A stretch of DNA of 11,726 nucleotides from Ignavibacteriales bacterium UBA6490. Its GTDB lineage: Bacteria; Bacteroidota; Ignavibacteria; Ignavibacteriales; Ignavibacteriaceae. The translations under genes and the position numbers were made by a program. The notes under the pieces were generated by a model. It worked only from the letters and a program-made list of their open reading frames with translations. It was not told the origin of the DNA and made no database searches. The stretch spans positions 32,061-43,786 of the forward strand of contig DJMM01000050.1 in assembly GCA_002435365.1 (NCBI GenBank), read 5' to 3'. Positions 1-7,369 of this stretch are shown piece by piece. The stretch's first letter is position 1. Each line of letters opens with the position of its first letter.

Positions 1-455
1 TAATAATTCTCGCATAATTTTATACCTGCAATTTTAGCTACGGCATATGGTTCATTTGTATATTCAAGATAGTCGGAAAGAAGATATTCTTCCTTTAAGG
101 GCTGCGGTGCAAGTTTCGGATAAATACAGGAGCTGCCGAGGAATAATAATTTTTTTGCTCCGTTTTTGTAAGCAGCGTTAATTATATTCGCTTCGATCAT
201 AAGGTTATCGTATATAAATTCAGCCCTGTAAGTATTATTTGCAAGAATGCCGCCGACTTTTGCAGCCGCCACGATAACTGCTTCCGGTTTTTCCATTTCA
301 AAAAAATCTTCAGTCTCTTTTTGCCTGGAAAGATCAAGCTCCTCAAGCTCCCTTACTATAACATTGCTGTAACCTTCTGATACAAACCTGCGCATCACTG
401 CCGAGCCCACCATACCCTGGTGCCCGGCTATATATAATTTTACTTTTTTATCCAT
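1..455 (-). CDS. fcl: GDP-L-fucose synthase, N-terminal part (runs off window)
   Basis: GDP-L-fucose synthase (GDP-4-keto-6-deoxymannose epimerase/reductase) makes GDP-L-fucose from GDP-4-keto-6-deoxy-D-mannose with NADPH, in the cytosol, for surface polysaccharide. Translating the minus strand from the ATG at 455-453 gives 151 codons before the window ends; the E. coli enzyme has about 321 residues, so roughly half is visible. Seen: the Rossmann motif G11-x-x-G14-x-x-G17 (GHQGMVG), the family motif AAAKVGGI (63-70), the SSCIYP stretch with catalytic Ser108 and Cys110, and Tyr137-x-x-x-Lys141 (YAVAK). These align one residue off the known E. coli Ser107, Cys109, Tyr136 and Lys140, so the active site is intact. 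No clear SD precedes the ATG. It lies 38 bp after the aminotransferase stop and is probably co-transcribed with it. Confidence 0.93.
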   Translation of the reverse strand, partial: MDKKVKLYIAGHQGMVGSAVMRRFVSEGYSNVIVRELEELDLSRQKETEDFFEMEKPEAVIVAAAKVGGILANNTYRAEFIYDNLMIEANIINAAYKNGAKKLLFLGSSCIYPKLAPQPLKEEYLLSDYLEYTNEPYAVAKIAGIKLCENY

Positions 456-493
456 ATCGAAATAGCGTTCAAAGTTGATTTATTAATAAACCT

Positions 494-1684
494 CTAATTC
501 CCTTTCATAAATTTTCCGATACTCTGCACAACATATTCAATCTGTGCGTTGGTCAGCTCGGGATAAATCGGCAGTGCAAGCGATGAAGCAGCAACTTGTT
601 CCGATACCGGAAAATCACCGGTTTTATATCCCAGGTCCGCAAAGCATTCCTGCTGGTGAAACGGAACCGGGTAATATATCTCAGTACCTATTTTCATGGA
701 AGCGAGAAAATCCTTCAGCTCATCCCGTCTCCTGATCCTTATAATATACTGATTATATATATGATAATTTTTCACTTTTTCAGAGTTGGCTTTATAAACC
801 GCTTTGGGCAGAAGCACCGGATTTTTCTCATCAAAACCGGTTTTTCCTTCTTCTTCGGCAAGACCATGCTCAATAAATAATTTTGTATAAAGTTCAGCAT
901 TTTTCCTGCGCTTATCGGACCAGCCGTCGAGATGAGGCAGTTTAACCTTTAGAACAGCTGCCTGCAGGGCATCCAGCCTGAAGTTCCCGCCGATAACTTT
1001 ATGAAAATATTTTGGTTTAGCACCATGTACCCGCATAATATAAAGATTATCCCACAGTTTTTCATCATTTGTAGTAACAAGACCGCCGTCCCCGAAACAG
1101 CCAAGATTTTTACTGGGGAAAAATGAAAAACATCCTATATCGCCGATGGTTCCGACCATTCTGCCGTCTTTGTACTGGGTTCCGATTGCCTGAGCTGCAT
1201 CTTCAATAACGATGAGATTATATTTCCTGGCGATGGAAATGATTTTTTCCATATCAGCGCTTTGACCATACAAATGTACCGGGATGATTGCTTTAGTCCT
1301 TTCAGTAATTCTTTTTTCAATATCATCCGGATCTATATTCATAGTAACGGGATCGATATCAGTTAGAACAGGTTTTGCATTCAATCTGCTTACAACGCCT
1401 GCGGTGGCAAAGAATGAATAAGTGGGTACAATTACTTCATCGTCCTGTTTTATTCCGGCAGCCATCAGGGCAAGAAGAAGTGCATCCGTACCAGATGATA
1501 CACCAAGCGAATGCTTAACATCAAGGTAAGAACAAAAATCCTTCTCCATACTTTCAACTTCGGGTCCTAAAATAAAATACTGGCTTTCTGCAACTTTAAT
1601 TACTGCTTCATCAAGTTCTTTTTTCAAGGTCTGGTACTGCTGTTTTAAATCTAAAAGCGGCACTTGCATAAATCTGATCTCCAT
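494..1684 (-). CDS. DegT/DnrJ/EryC1/StrS-family sugar aminotransferase
   Basis: A PLP-dependent aminotransferase of the family that aminates keto-sugars on nucleotide carriers (3- or 4-amino sugars for O-antigen or exopolysaccharide). It is full length at 396 residues. Seen: the substrate/PLP loop SGTDA (64-68), HLYGQ (137-141), EDAAQ (161-165) and the Schiff-base lysine Lys192 in FFPSKNLGCFGDGG, followed by GNFRLD (233-238). The first ATG (1684) has only a distant AGGA. The in-frame ATG at 1669-1667 (Met6, giving MQVPLLDLKQQY, the usual family N-terminus) has GGAG nine bases upstream and may be the true start. The exact substrate cannot be read from the sequence. The neighbouring GDP-fucose synthase points to a sugar-nucleotide cluster, and GDP-4-keto-6-deoxymannose is a possible but unproven shared precursor. 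A 5/6 match to the Bacteroidota -7 box (TATTTTTA, 1708-1701) lies just upstream. Confidence 0.92.
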   Translation of the reverse strand: MEIRFMQVPLLDLKQQYQTLKKELDEAVIKVAESQYFILGPEVESMEKDFCSYLDVKHSLGVSSGTDALLLALMAAGIKQDDEVIVPTYSFFATAGVVSRLNAKPVLTDIDPVTMNIDPDDIEKRITERTKAIIPVHLYGQSADMEKIISIARKYNLIVIEDAAQAIGTQYKDGRMVGTIGDIGCFSFFPSKNLGCFGDGGLVTTNDEKLWDNLYIMRVHGAKPKYFHKVIGGNFRLDALQAAVLKVKLPHLDGWSDKRRKNAELYTKLFIEHGLAEEEGKTGFDEKNPVLLPKAVYKANSEKVKNYHIYNQYIIRIRRRDELKDFLASMKIGTEIYYPVPFHQQECFADLGYKTGDFPVSEQVAASSLALPIYPELTNAQIEYVVQSIGKFMKGN

Positions 1685-1770
1685 TTTTTTATTTGTCCTG
1701 TAAAAATAAGAAATATCCTGATTAGAAGTGGCATGCAGTATGACCGTCAGGGGGAAAGTGTGAAAGGTTG

Positions 1771-1796
1771 GGGCTCAGCTTCTGAATGCCGAGCCC
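1771..1796 (-). terminator. Hairpin downstream of the TSGGD-repeat lipoprotein gene
   Basis: On the minus strand GGGCTCGGC, an 8-base loop and GCTGAGCCC form a 9-bp stem with one G-U wobble. It starts 9 bases past the stop of the lipoprotein gene and lies in the 120-bp gap before the aminotransferase. Because of the wobble the stem is better on the minus-strand transcript than on the plus strand. No U-run follows (CAACCTTTCAC), so it could be a weak terminator or a 3' stabilising hairpin separating two transcription units. Confidence 0.45.
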
Positions 1797-1804
1797 TGGA
1801 AAAA

Positions 1805-2725
1805 TTATTTTGAATTTACCGTTATAGTTCCGCCGCTTGTCTTTGCAACAAGTTTATTCCCGCCTTTATTTAAATCACCTTCAAATTTGGAAGAAGATAA
1901 TTTTTTCACATTGCCTGTAGAAATATTAACATCGACATCACCGCCGGAAGTATTAAGGTAAGCAGAGGCATTAAATGATGAGGGAAGCATTATTTTTATA
2001 TCACCGCCGGAAGTAGCGAGCTCTATTCCCTTGTTTTCACCGGAATACCTAAGAGCAATATCGCCTCCGGAAGTTTCGGCGGAAATTTCAGAATTTTCAC
2101 CGTCAAGTTCAATATCTCCGCCAGATGTGGAAGCTGAGAATTTTCCGGTGAAACCGCGTCCGTTTATATCGCCGCCGGAGGTTGACGCATCAGTTGAACC
2201 TGCAATTTTTTCGAGGGATATATCACCGCCTGATGTTGAAATTTCCAGCTTACCCCTGGTTTCCTTTACTGAAACATCACCGCCTGATGTTTTAAGAATA
2301 CTATTGCCCTCGATCCCCGCAAAGCGAATATCACCGCCGCTGGTACTCATAAAAGCATTAAACTTTCTGGGTACCTTTATTTCAAACCTGAGCTTAATTC
2401 CCGAACCCCAGAATTGGAAGCCTTCCCTTTTTGCAGTTACCTCTATTAAATCGTCGCTGGGATTAAATTTGAAGTCAACTTTTTCCATTGCTTTCTTGTT
2501 ACCGAGAACTTTAACCTGCACTTCAGATCTGTCCCACGATGTAACCAGAATATCACCCACTGACCCGGAGAGTTTGATTGATTTTCCCGGTTCAATTTTG
2601 AAAGTTTTATCATGAATTACCTGCAGGTCATCATTCAGAGCACTATACCCGTCAGAAGTGCACGCAGCAATGCTGACACCAGATAAGATCATTAATACTA
2701 TGATAGAAAATTTAATTCCTTTCAT
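1805..2725 (-). CDS. TSGGD-repeat lipoprotein (DUF4097 / putative adhesin type)
   Basis: The function of this family is not established; it is usually called DUF4097 or putative adhesin, with a predicted right-handed beta-helix or solenoid. The 306-residue product begins with a lipoprotein signal, a hydrophobic stretch at 6-20 and lipobox Ile19-Ala-Ala-Cys22, so it should be lipidated and face the periplasm or the cell surface. Residues 40-120 form a non-repetitive beta-rich part. From about 128 to the C-terminus the motif TSGGD(I/V) occurs eight times, plus a final TSGGT. The first six copies are spaced exactly 18 residues apart, and later spacings lengthen to 20-21 and more. A strong SD (GGAGG, 8 bases upstream) fixes the start. 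It appears monocistronic: 332 bp of gap precede it and a hairpin follows. The N-terminus, length and repeats all agree, so the family call is firm but the role is unknown. Confidence 0.85.
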   Translation of the reverse strand: MKGIKFSIIVLMILSGVSIAACTSDGYSALNDDLQVIHDKTFKIEPGKSIKLSGSVGDILVTSWDRSEVQVKVLGNKKAMEKVDFKFNPSDDLIEVTAKREGFQFWGSGIKLRFEIKVPRKFNAFMSTSGGDIRFAGIEGNSILKTSGGDVSVKETRGKLEISTSGGDISLEKIAGSTDASTSGGDINGRGFTGKFSASTSGGDIELDGENSEISAETSGGDIALRYSGENKGIELATSGGDIKIMLPSSFNASAYLNTSGGDVDVNISTGNVKKLSSSKFEGDLNKGGNKLVAKTSGGTITVNSK

Positions 2726-3057
2726 TCAGAATTCCTCCGTATAATTGTTAGTTATTAGACCTTGTGATTGATTAAAAGGTTACCCCAGGCGGGGGTCCGG
2801 TTTTAATAAATTCAGTACTTTGGCTTTGGATAAGATTGGGCACCTGATCCGGGACTAACCCGGTTTTAATCCCATTTTAATCCCATTCTGATCCCATTTT
2901 TCATGGAATAGACCGGGTTTAGATTCAATTGAAACTCAGTCGAAAATAAAGGAAAGATTACAACCGCATTAAATAAAGTCGAAATTGGATAAAACAGTGG
3001 CTTTTTAGCAGGTTTTTACAAAATATTGGATAAATGAAGTGTATAATTGCTGAATTT
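2726..3057. other. Gene-free gap with short repeats and inverted repeats
   Basis: This 332-bp gap between two minus-strand genes has no credible coding sequence. It holds four 11-bp tandem units (2858-2901), an 8-bp inverted repeat bracketing them (AACCCGGT 2857-2864 with ACCGGGTT 2912-2919), and two further small hairpins: CCGGG/CCCGG around 2849-2863, and ACCCC/GGGGT at 2782-2796. It should carry the promoter of the lipoprotein gene, but no TAnnTTTG match was found close to its SD. The last 100 bases before the acetyltransferase stop (2950-3057) are AT-rich with no strong terminator. Confidence 0.6.
2858..2901. repeat. Four 11-bp tandem repeats
   Basis: Units start at 2858, 2869, 2880 and 2891: ACCCGGTTTTA, ATCCCATTTTA, ATCCCATTCTG and ATCCCATTTTT. 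The last three differ at one or two positions; the first is more diverged. The period is close to one helical turn. The array sits about 130 bp upstream of the lipoprotein gene and is bracketed by an inverted repeat (2857-2864 and 2912-2919). Confidence 0.75.
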
Positions 3058-3549
3058 TTATTCTTTTTCGAAATCAAGCAGCGGGGCGATTGTTTTACGG
3101 AGTATATGTTCCGAATGACCCCTTACCAGGAAATTTTTAAGTACACCGGTCTGCTTATAACCAAGCTTTTTATAAAACGTGATCGCTTTTTTATTAAAGG
3201 AGGAGACACAGAGGAATACATTTGGCTTCTCTGCAAATATTCTCTTCTCTGCAAAATTCATCAGCATCCTGCCAAAACTCCTGTTGCGAAGATCGTCCCG
3301 GATCGCAATTCTTTTAATATATCCGGAAAGAACCCCTTCCATTTCGATTGTTACAAAGCCGCAGATTTTGTCTTTATTATAAAGAATATAAGTTTCATAA
3401 TTTTTATTCAGCAGTGATTTCAGGGAGTCCTCATATGAAATTTTCAGGAATTTCCAGGGTTCAGATTCTGAAGTTATCCGGGCGCATACTTCAGCTTCTG
3501 AAGCAGACTCGAGTTTTTTTATGGCAAGATTCTGTTCTTTAATTTCCAT
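3058..3549 (-). CDS. GNAT-family N-acetyltransferase
   Basis: A 163-residue single-domain GNAT enzyme, expected to move an acetyl group from acetyl-CoA to an amine (protein N-terminus, amino acid or other small molecule); the substrate is unknown. Seen: strand beta-4 with IKRIAI (78-83), and the acetyl-CoA pyrophosphate loop Arg88-Asn-Arg-Ser91-Phe-Gly93. This fits R/Q-x-x-G-x-G/A except that the first Gly is Ser91. A motif-B segment follows (CVSSFNKKAITFYKKLGYK, 114-132), with the N-K-A-x-x-F-Y-x-K-x-G-Y pattern of RimI-like members. The ATG lies 21 bp after the ammonia-lyase stop with no separate SD or promoter visible, so it is most likely the second gene of that transcript. Possible roles include acetylating the lyase's substrate or an unrelated housekeeping task; the sequence does not decide. 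Confidence 0.88.
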   Translation of the reverse strand: MEIKEQNLAIKKLESASEAEVCARITSESEPWKFLKISYEDSLKSLLNKNYETYILYNKDKICGFVTIEMEGVLSGYIKRIAIRDDLRNRSFGRMLMNFAEKRIFAEKPNVFLCVSSFNKKAITFYKKLGYKQTGVLKNFLVRGHSEHILRKTIAPLLDFEKE

Positions 3550-3570
3550 GATTATTTAATATTTAAATTC

Positions 3571-5100
3571 TCAAATTTGTTCCAGACTTCCAACCTTCTT
3601 TTCAACTTCTTCAAGGATTTCACACGATTTAACAACTTCTTTCATTTTTGTGTGATCGGGATAGAGCGGACGGTCGATATCAAGAAATTGTACATGTTTC
3701 CTGATAACTTCTTTAGCTTTTTTAACTCCATCGCCGAAATTAAATTCCCTGAAATCCAGGGCCTGTGCTGCAGCCATAAATTCTATACCCAGCACGCCAT
3801 AGGCGTTATCTATTATCTGAGCGTTTTTTATTGCGGCATTCATTCCCATTGATACAAAATCCTCCTGATCCGCCGCAGCAGGAATAGATTGTATGGATGC
3901 GGGATTTGAAAGAATTCTCTGTTCGACTATTAATGCATCCGCTGTATACTGGCTAAGCATCAGTCCTGAAAACATACCTGCACCTTTTGTGAGAAAAGCC
4001 GGCAGCCCGACACTTAAAGCCGGATTCAGCAGCCGGTTTAATCTTCTTTCCGAAAGAACGCTTACCATGGTTATTGCTGCTCCCGCATTATCCATGGGGA
4101 GACATACCGGTGTACCCTGAAAATTTGCCCCGGTTAAAGTAAGGTTTTCATCCGGTATAAAAATCGGATTATCCCCCACTCCGTTCAGCTCAATTTCAAC
4201 CTGTTTGCGGGCATGGGCAACCGCATCATGAGCTGCACCGATTACCTGCGGAGATGACCGCATCGAATAAGCATCCTGTACTTTTATTTTTAATTTCCCG
4301 GTGTGCAGATCACTTCCTTTTATACACTTCATTATTGAACGTGAACTTCGTACGGCACCCGGAAATCCTCTTAATAAATGAAGACGTTCATCGTAGGGTT
4401 TAAGATTTGCAAGAAGGGCTTCCAGGCTCATTGCACATGCAATTTCCGCCTGCTTAAGCCAGCGGTTCATATCATAAAGATGTATAGCACTCATTGCTGT
4501 AAGGAGATTTGAGCCATTTATTACCGCCAGTCCGTCCCTTGCTTTCAGACCCGGAATTTTAATGCCTGCCTTATTAAAAGCCGATTCACCCGGCAATCGT
4601 TCACCATTATAAAATGCTTCTCCTTCCCCCATCATTAAAAGAGCAACCTGGGACATTGGTGCAAGGTCTCCGCAGGCACCCACTGAACCTTTTTGACATA
4701 CTACCGGCGTAACTCCTTTATTCAGCATTTCAATAAGAGTAATGGTTATATCCGGCCTGCATCCCGAATTGCCATGCGCATGTACATTTATCCTTCCGGC
4801 CATGGCACCTCTGACATATTCAACCGGTGCGGGATCACCTATACCGGCAGAATGATTATAAATAAGATATTTTTGAAAATCCTTAACCTGTTCATCGGTC
4901 AGAACAACTTCTGAAAATTCGCCTATACCGGTATTCACACCGTACATAATTTCGCGTGCATCAATTTTTTTCTCAAGCATTGCGCGGCAGGTTTTAATGC
5001 GATCCAGCGCTTTGGGATCAAGCTCGACTTTTTCATGGTGGCGGGCAATTTTTACAAGTTTTTCAACCGTAAGCGAGTAACCATCGATAACGATTGGCAT
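3571..5100 (-). CDS. hutH: MIO-type aromatic amino-acid/histidine ammonia-lyase with Ala-Cys-Gly triad
   Basis: A 509-residue member of the HAL/PAL/TAL family, which removes ammonia from histidine (giving urocanate) or Phe/Tyr using the MIO cofactor. Residues line up almost number for number with the known Pseudomonas putida HAL sites: Tyr53, His83, Asn195, Tyr278, Arg281, Phe327 and Glu413. The MIO triad is Ala142-Cys143-Gly144 (GCC TGC GGA, codon 143 at 4674-4672), not Ala-Ser-Gly. The residue before His83 is Asn where HALs have Ser, the usual RCQPQV reads RSSPQV, and NFQGTP (326-331) resembles plant PAL (NFQG) more than HAL (NFHG), while QED (412-414) is HAL-like. Substrate is therefore uncertain and the symbol is provisional; no hutU, hutI or hutG is nearby. 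The SD GGAG five bases before the ATG and a TAAGTTTG box at 5139-5132 support the start. It precedes the GNAT gene by 21 bp. Confidence 0.88.
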   Translation of the reverse strand: MPIVIDGYSLTVEKLVKIARHHEKVELDPKALDRIKTCRAMLEKKIDAREIMYGVNTGIGEFSEVVLTDEQVKDFQKYLIYNHSAGIGDPAPVEYVRGAMAGRINVHAHGNSGCRPDITITLIEMLNKGVTPVVCQKGSVGACGDLAPMSQVALLMMGEGEAFYNGERLPGESAFNKAGIKIPGLKARDGLAVINGSNLLTAMSAIHLYDMNRWLKQAEIACAMSLEALLANLKPYDERLHLLRGFPGAVRSSRSIMKCIKGSDLHTGKLKIKVQDAYSMRSSPQVIGAAHDAVAHARKQVEIELNGVGDNPIFIPDENLTLTGANFQGTPVCLPMDNAGAAITMVSVLSERRLNRLLNPALSVGLPAFLTKGAGMFSGLMLSQYTADALIVEQRILSNPASIQSIPAAADQEDFVSMGMNAAIKNAQIIDNAYGVLGIEFMAAAQALDFREFNFGDGVKKAKEVIRKHVQFLDIDRPLYPDHTKMKEVVKSCEILEEVEKKVGSLEQI

Positions 5101-5131
5101 AAAGTCTCCGGAAATATTTTAAAACACTAAC

Positions 5132-5139
5132 CAAACTTA
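5132..5139 (-). promoter_or_regulatory. Bacteroidota-type -7 box for the ammonia-lyase gene
   Basis: TAAGTTTG on the minus strand matches the TAnnTTTG -7 consensus exactly and ends 31 bp before the ATG. It would give a leader of about 25 nt that contains the SD. No TTG/TTTG -33 element is visible 17-23 bp upstream, only A/T tracts. Confidence 0.5.
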
Positions 5140-5221
5140 AAAAAATATGTTGAATTATTAATCTATTTTAAAAACATATAACTTTTAATGCATACTTTCG
5201 GAAAGTGGGCAATTGTAAAAC

Positions 5222-5235
5222 CCCGCTAAGGCAGG
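5222..5235 (-). terminator. Weak intrinsic terminator after the amidase gene
   Basis: On the minus strand CCTGC, the loop CTTA and GCGGG pair (5 bp with one G-U), followed by GTTTTAC. The hairpin begins about 30 bases after the amidase stop at 5265 and sits between that operon and the ammonia-lyase promoter. The stem and T-run are short, so this is a modest call. Confidence 0.4.
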
Positions 5236-5264
5236 TAGAACATAATTTTATTGTTGTTCCCTAT

Positions 5265-6791
5265 TTATTGAGCTCCAAGAAAGCTTTCATAATAACTTTT
5301 ATAGCTTTTTACACTCTGGAAAATAAGTTCCGCAGTTTGCTCCTGCCCGCGGTCTGATGTTAAAAAGGCAGCATCGTTTTTATTTGAAAGAAATCCGGCT
5401 TCAACAAGTACGCCGGGCATTGATGCCCCGACCAGTACATAAAATCCGGCCTGTTTTACTCCCCTGTTGGGAAGCCTGAAGCTGCTGGTAAAATGTTTGT
5501 CAAGGTATTCCGAAAATTTCTCAGAATATTTCATATATGCGGAATGCGCCATGCTCACCAGGATAAAATTCTCGTCGGTTAGCTGCTGATACCTTCTGGG
5601 ATCATCCTCATATTCAATTACACTATTCTCCCTTTCGGCAATAGCTATTGCTTCCTGTGTTCTGCCCGGCCGCAGCAGGAAAACTTCAAATCCTGATGCA
5701 GTACTGTTCCGGTTTTCAGTTGAGTTGCAGTGGATTGAAATAAAAAGCTTTCCGTCATTTTCATTTGCAATCCTTCCGCGCATATACAGCTCAACAAATT
5801 TATCATTGTCGCGGGTGTAGACCACTTTTACACCCGGCATTTTTTCATTGATCAGTTTACCGAGCTTTAATCCAATTGCCAGGTTTATTTCTTTCTCCTT
5901 TATTCCGTTGATACCAACAGCCCCTGCATCTCTGCCGCCATGACCTGGATCTATCACAATAACATCAAAGTCCCATTTGTCCTTAATCTTGTCATTATCC
6001 TTGCTGAAAACTTTGTTGTGGATTGTAATAAGAAGATTATTTGTGCCTTCCAGTTTAAGTATTTCGCTTGCTGAATAATCGCTTCCCACGTGGATCTTTA
6101 TTTCTGAATCCCGCCCGATATTATTAATTTCCATTTTTTGAATGAGTCCGCTTGCTGCTATTTTATTTGCTAATGAGGGGTCGATATCCACTCCCCTGAG
6201 AATTATTGATAAAATTCCATCCGCATAGTCGGAATTATAAAAACGTATTTCCTTGCCGGATGTCAGTTTAACAAGGGTACCGTTTGCCTTTACTTCAACA
6301 TTTATATCGGAGATATCATATTTTGTTTTTTCCGGCAGCGGATCATCTGTATAAGGCGATTCATGAAATGATACAATCAGTTTTCGCTGATCATCATACT
6401 CAAGCTCAGTATCAAGCGTCTGGTTCAATATATCGATTGAATACAAAAGCGGGACGAATATATCATCTGAAATAATATATGTGGAGGTAGGAACCTGGAA
6501 TACTCTGACCACATTGCCGTTCTTACTGCTGATTACATAAAAAGAATTTTTTGCTTTGATGAGCATATCGTATGATCCGCCCCGAAGAATAATACTCTCA
6601 TCTTTGTTCCGGATATAATCAACAGAAATTTTTTCGGCAAGCAGGGCAGCTGATATGTATGCGGTTCCCTCCCTGTAATAGGCAGGAATAGTACCGACAC
6701 CCTCCGGCGTGTGAATTTTAATTTCATTGATCTGCTGGGGGAACAGCAGGCATGAATGCAGTATTAAAAATATTTTAATAAAATACTTCAT
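5265..6791 (-). CDS. N-acetylmuramoyl-L-alanine amidase (Amidase_3, AmiC-like)
   Basis: A zinc amidase that cuts between MurNAc and L-Ala of the peptidoglycan stem, acting in the periplasm for cell separation or wall turnover. The 508 residues start with a Sec signal (Lys2, hydrophobic 4-17, likely cut after Gln19 or Gln20). Then comes a beta-rich region (about 22-260) with a copper-amine-oxidase-N-like segment and an AMIN-like segment, then the catalytic domain from about 276. Seen: DPGHGG with zinc ligand His284, KEKEIN with zinc ligand Glu299, SIHCN with zinc ligand His354, and VEAGFLSN with catalytic Glu464. All catalytic residues are present, so it should be active. The ATG overlaps the preceding gene's stop by one base (TGATG), which implies translational coupling with the membrane methyltransferase. 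A weak hairpin lies downstream. The family call is firm; whether it belongs to division or recycling is not shown. Confidence 0.93.
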   Translation of the reverse strand: MKYFIKIFLILHSCLLFPQQINEIKIHTPEGVGTIPAYYREGTAYISAALLAEKISVDYIRNKDESIILRGGSYDMLIKAKNSFYVISSKNGNVVRVFQVPTSTYIISDDIFVPLLYSIDILNQTLDTELEYDDQRKLIVSFHESPYTDDPLPEKTKYDISDINVEVKANGTLVKLTSGKEIRFYNSDYADGILSIILRGVDIDPSLANKIAASGLIQKMEINNIGRDSEIKIHVGSDYSASEILKLEGTNNLLITIHNKVFSKDNDKIKDKWDFDVIVIDPGHGGRDAGAVGINGIKEKEINLAIGLKLGKLINEKMPGVKVVYTRDNDKFVELYMRGRIANENDGKLFISIHCNSTENRNSTASGFEVFLLRPGRTQEAIAIAERENSVIEYEDDPRRYQQLTDENFILVSMAHSAYMKYSEKFSEYLDKHFTSSFRLPNRGVKQAGFYVLVGASMPGVLVEAGFLSNKNDAAFLTSDRGQEQTAELIFQSVKSYKSYYESFLGAQ

Positions 6792-7369
6792 CAGCCCACA
6801 AACGGAAACATAAAACCGGTTCTTTTTTTATAGGATGAAAAATCATCCTTAAAATGCTTTGCCAGAATCTTCTCCTCCAGCAGAGCCCGTTTGATGATAA
6901 GCGGAATTTCAACTGCAGCAATTACAATAACCACATACGAAAGTGTAGCAACACCTCCGGCAATATCAATTAATATCTGCGACATGTAATGGGGATGGCG
7001 AATTATACGGTAAGGACCCTTATCAACAATCTGATGATTTTTGAATATCAGAATATCCTGTGCGTAATATTCTCCCAGACTTTTGTAAGAATAGATCTGA
7101 AACCATGAAAACAATAAGTAAACAATCAATCCGGCCAGCCTGAAATTATAATAGGCCGGATCATAAGTCAATGTGCCGATACCGAAGACGGCAAAAATAA
7201 GTGCGGCCAGAGCCAAAGTGGCCATAGCAAGGGGCCATCTCTGCAGGTATGAAACAGGTCTTTCCCTTACTTCAGTAACCGTCGATTTTAATCCTTTTTT
7301 CGCACCCGAAAAATTTGCACCGAATGTTGCAATAATATTTAGACCAACTATAATATTAATAGGATCCAT
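6791..7369 (-). CDS. Membrane methyltransferase, ICMT/PEMT family
   Basis: A small integral-membrane S-adenosylmethionine methyltransferase of the isoprenylcysteine carboxyl/phospholipid N-methyltransferase type; the bacterial substrate is unknown. The start chosen is the ATG at 7369-7367 (192 residues): its first base is also the last base of the Trm112 stop (TGATG), with AGG a few bases upstream. An upstream GTG (7405) would add 12 residues inside the Trm112 gene and looks less likely. Hydrophobic segments lie near residues 3-18, 47-65, 76-94 and 132-159. Seen: the SAM-binding signature KGPYRIIRHPHYMSQ with RHPHY at 124-128, and a C-terminal LLEEKIL...Y segment (164-170, Tyr180) typical of the family. 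It is the middle gene of a coupled trio and also overlaps the amidase start by one base. Lipid or protein-carboxyl methylation are both possible. Confidence 0.85.
   Translation of the reverse strand: MDPINIIVGLNIIATFGANFSGAKKGLKSTVTEVRERPVSYLQRWPLAMATLALAALIFAVFGIGTLTYDPAYYNFRLAGLIVYLLFSWFQIYSYKSLGEYYAQDILIFKNHQIVDKGPYRIIRHPHYMSQILIDIAGGVATLSYVVIVIAAVEIPLIIKRALLEEKILAKHFKDDFSSYKKRTGFMFPFVG

Noticed and set aside
596..880. Plus-strand frame of 94 codons opposite the aminotransferase
   Set aside because: The opposite strand encodes a complete DegT-family enzyme with all motifs; this frame has none.
2031..2615. 194-codon plus-strand open frame rich in SPPDV repeats
   Set aside because: It is the antisense shadow of the TSGGD repeats; the 54-bp periodicity keeps the opposite frame open. 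No SD and no independent homology signal.
3034..3417. Plus-strand frame of 127 codons opposite the acetyltransferase
   Set aside because: Antisense to a convincing GNAT gene, with low-complexity composition and no SD.
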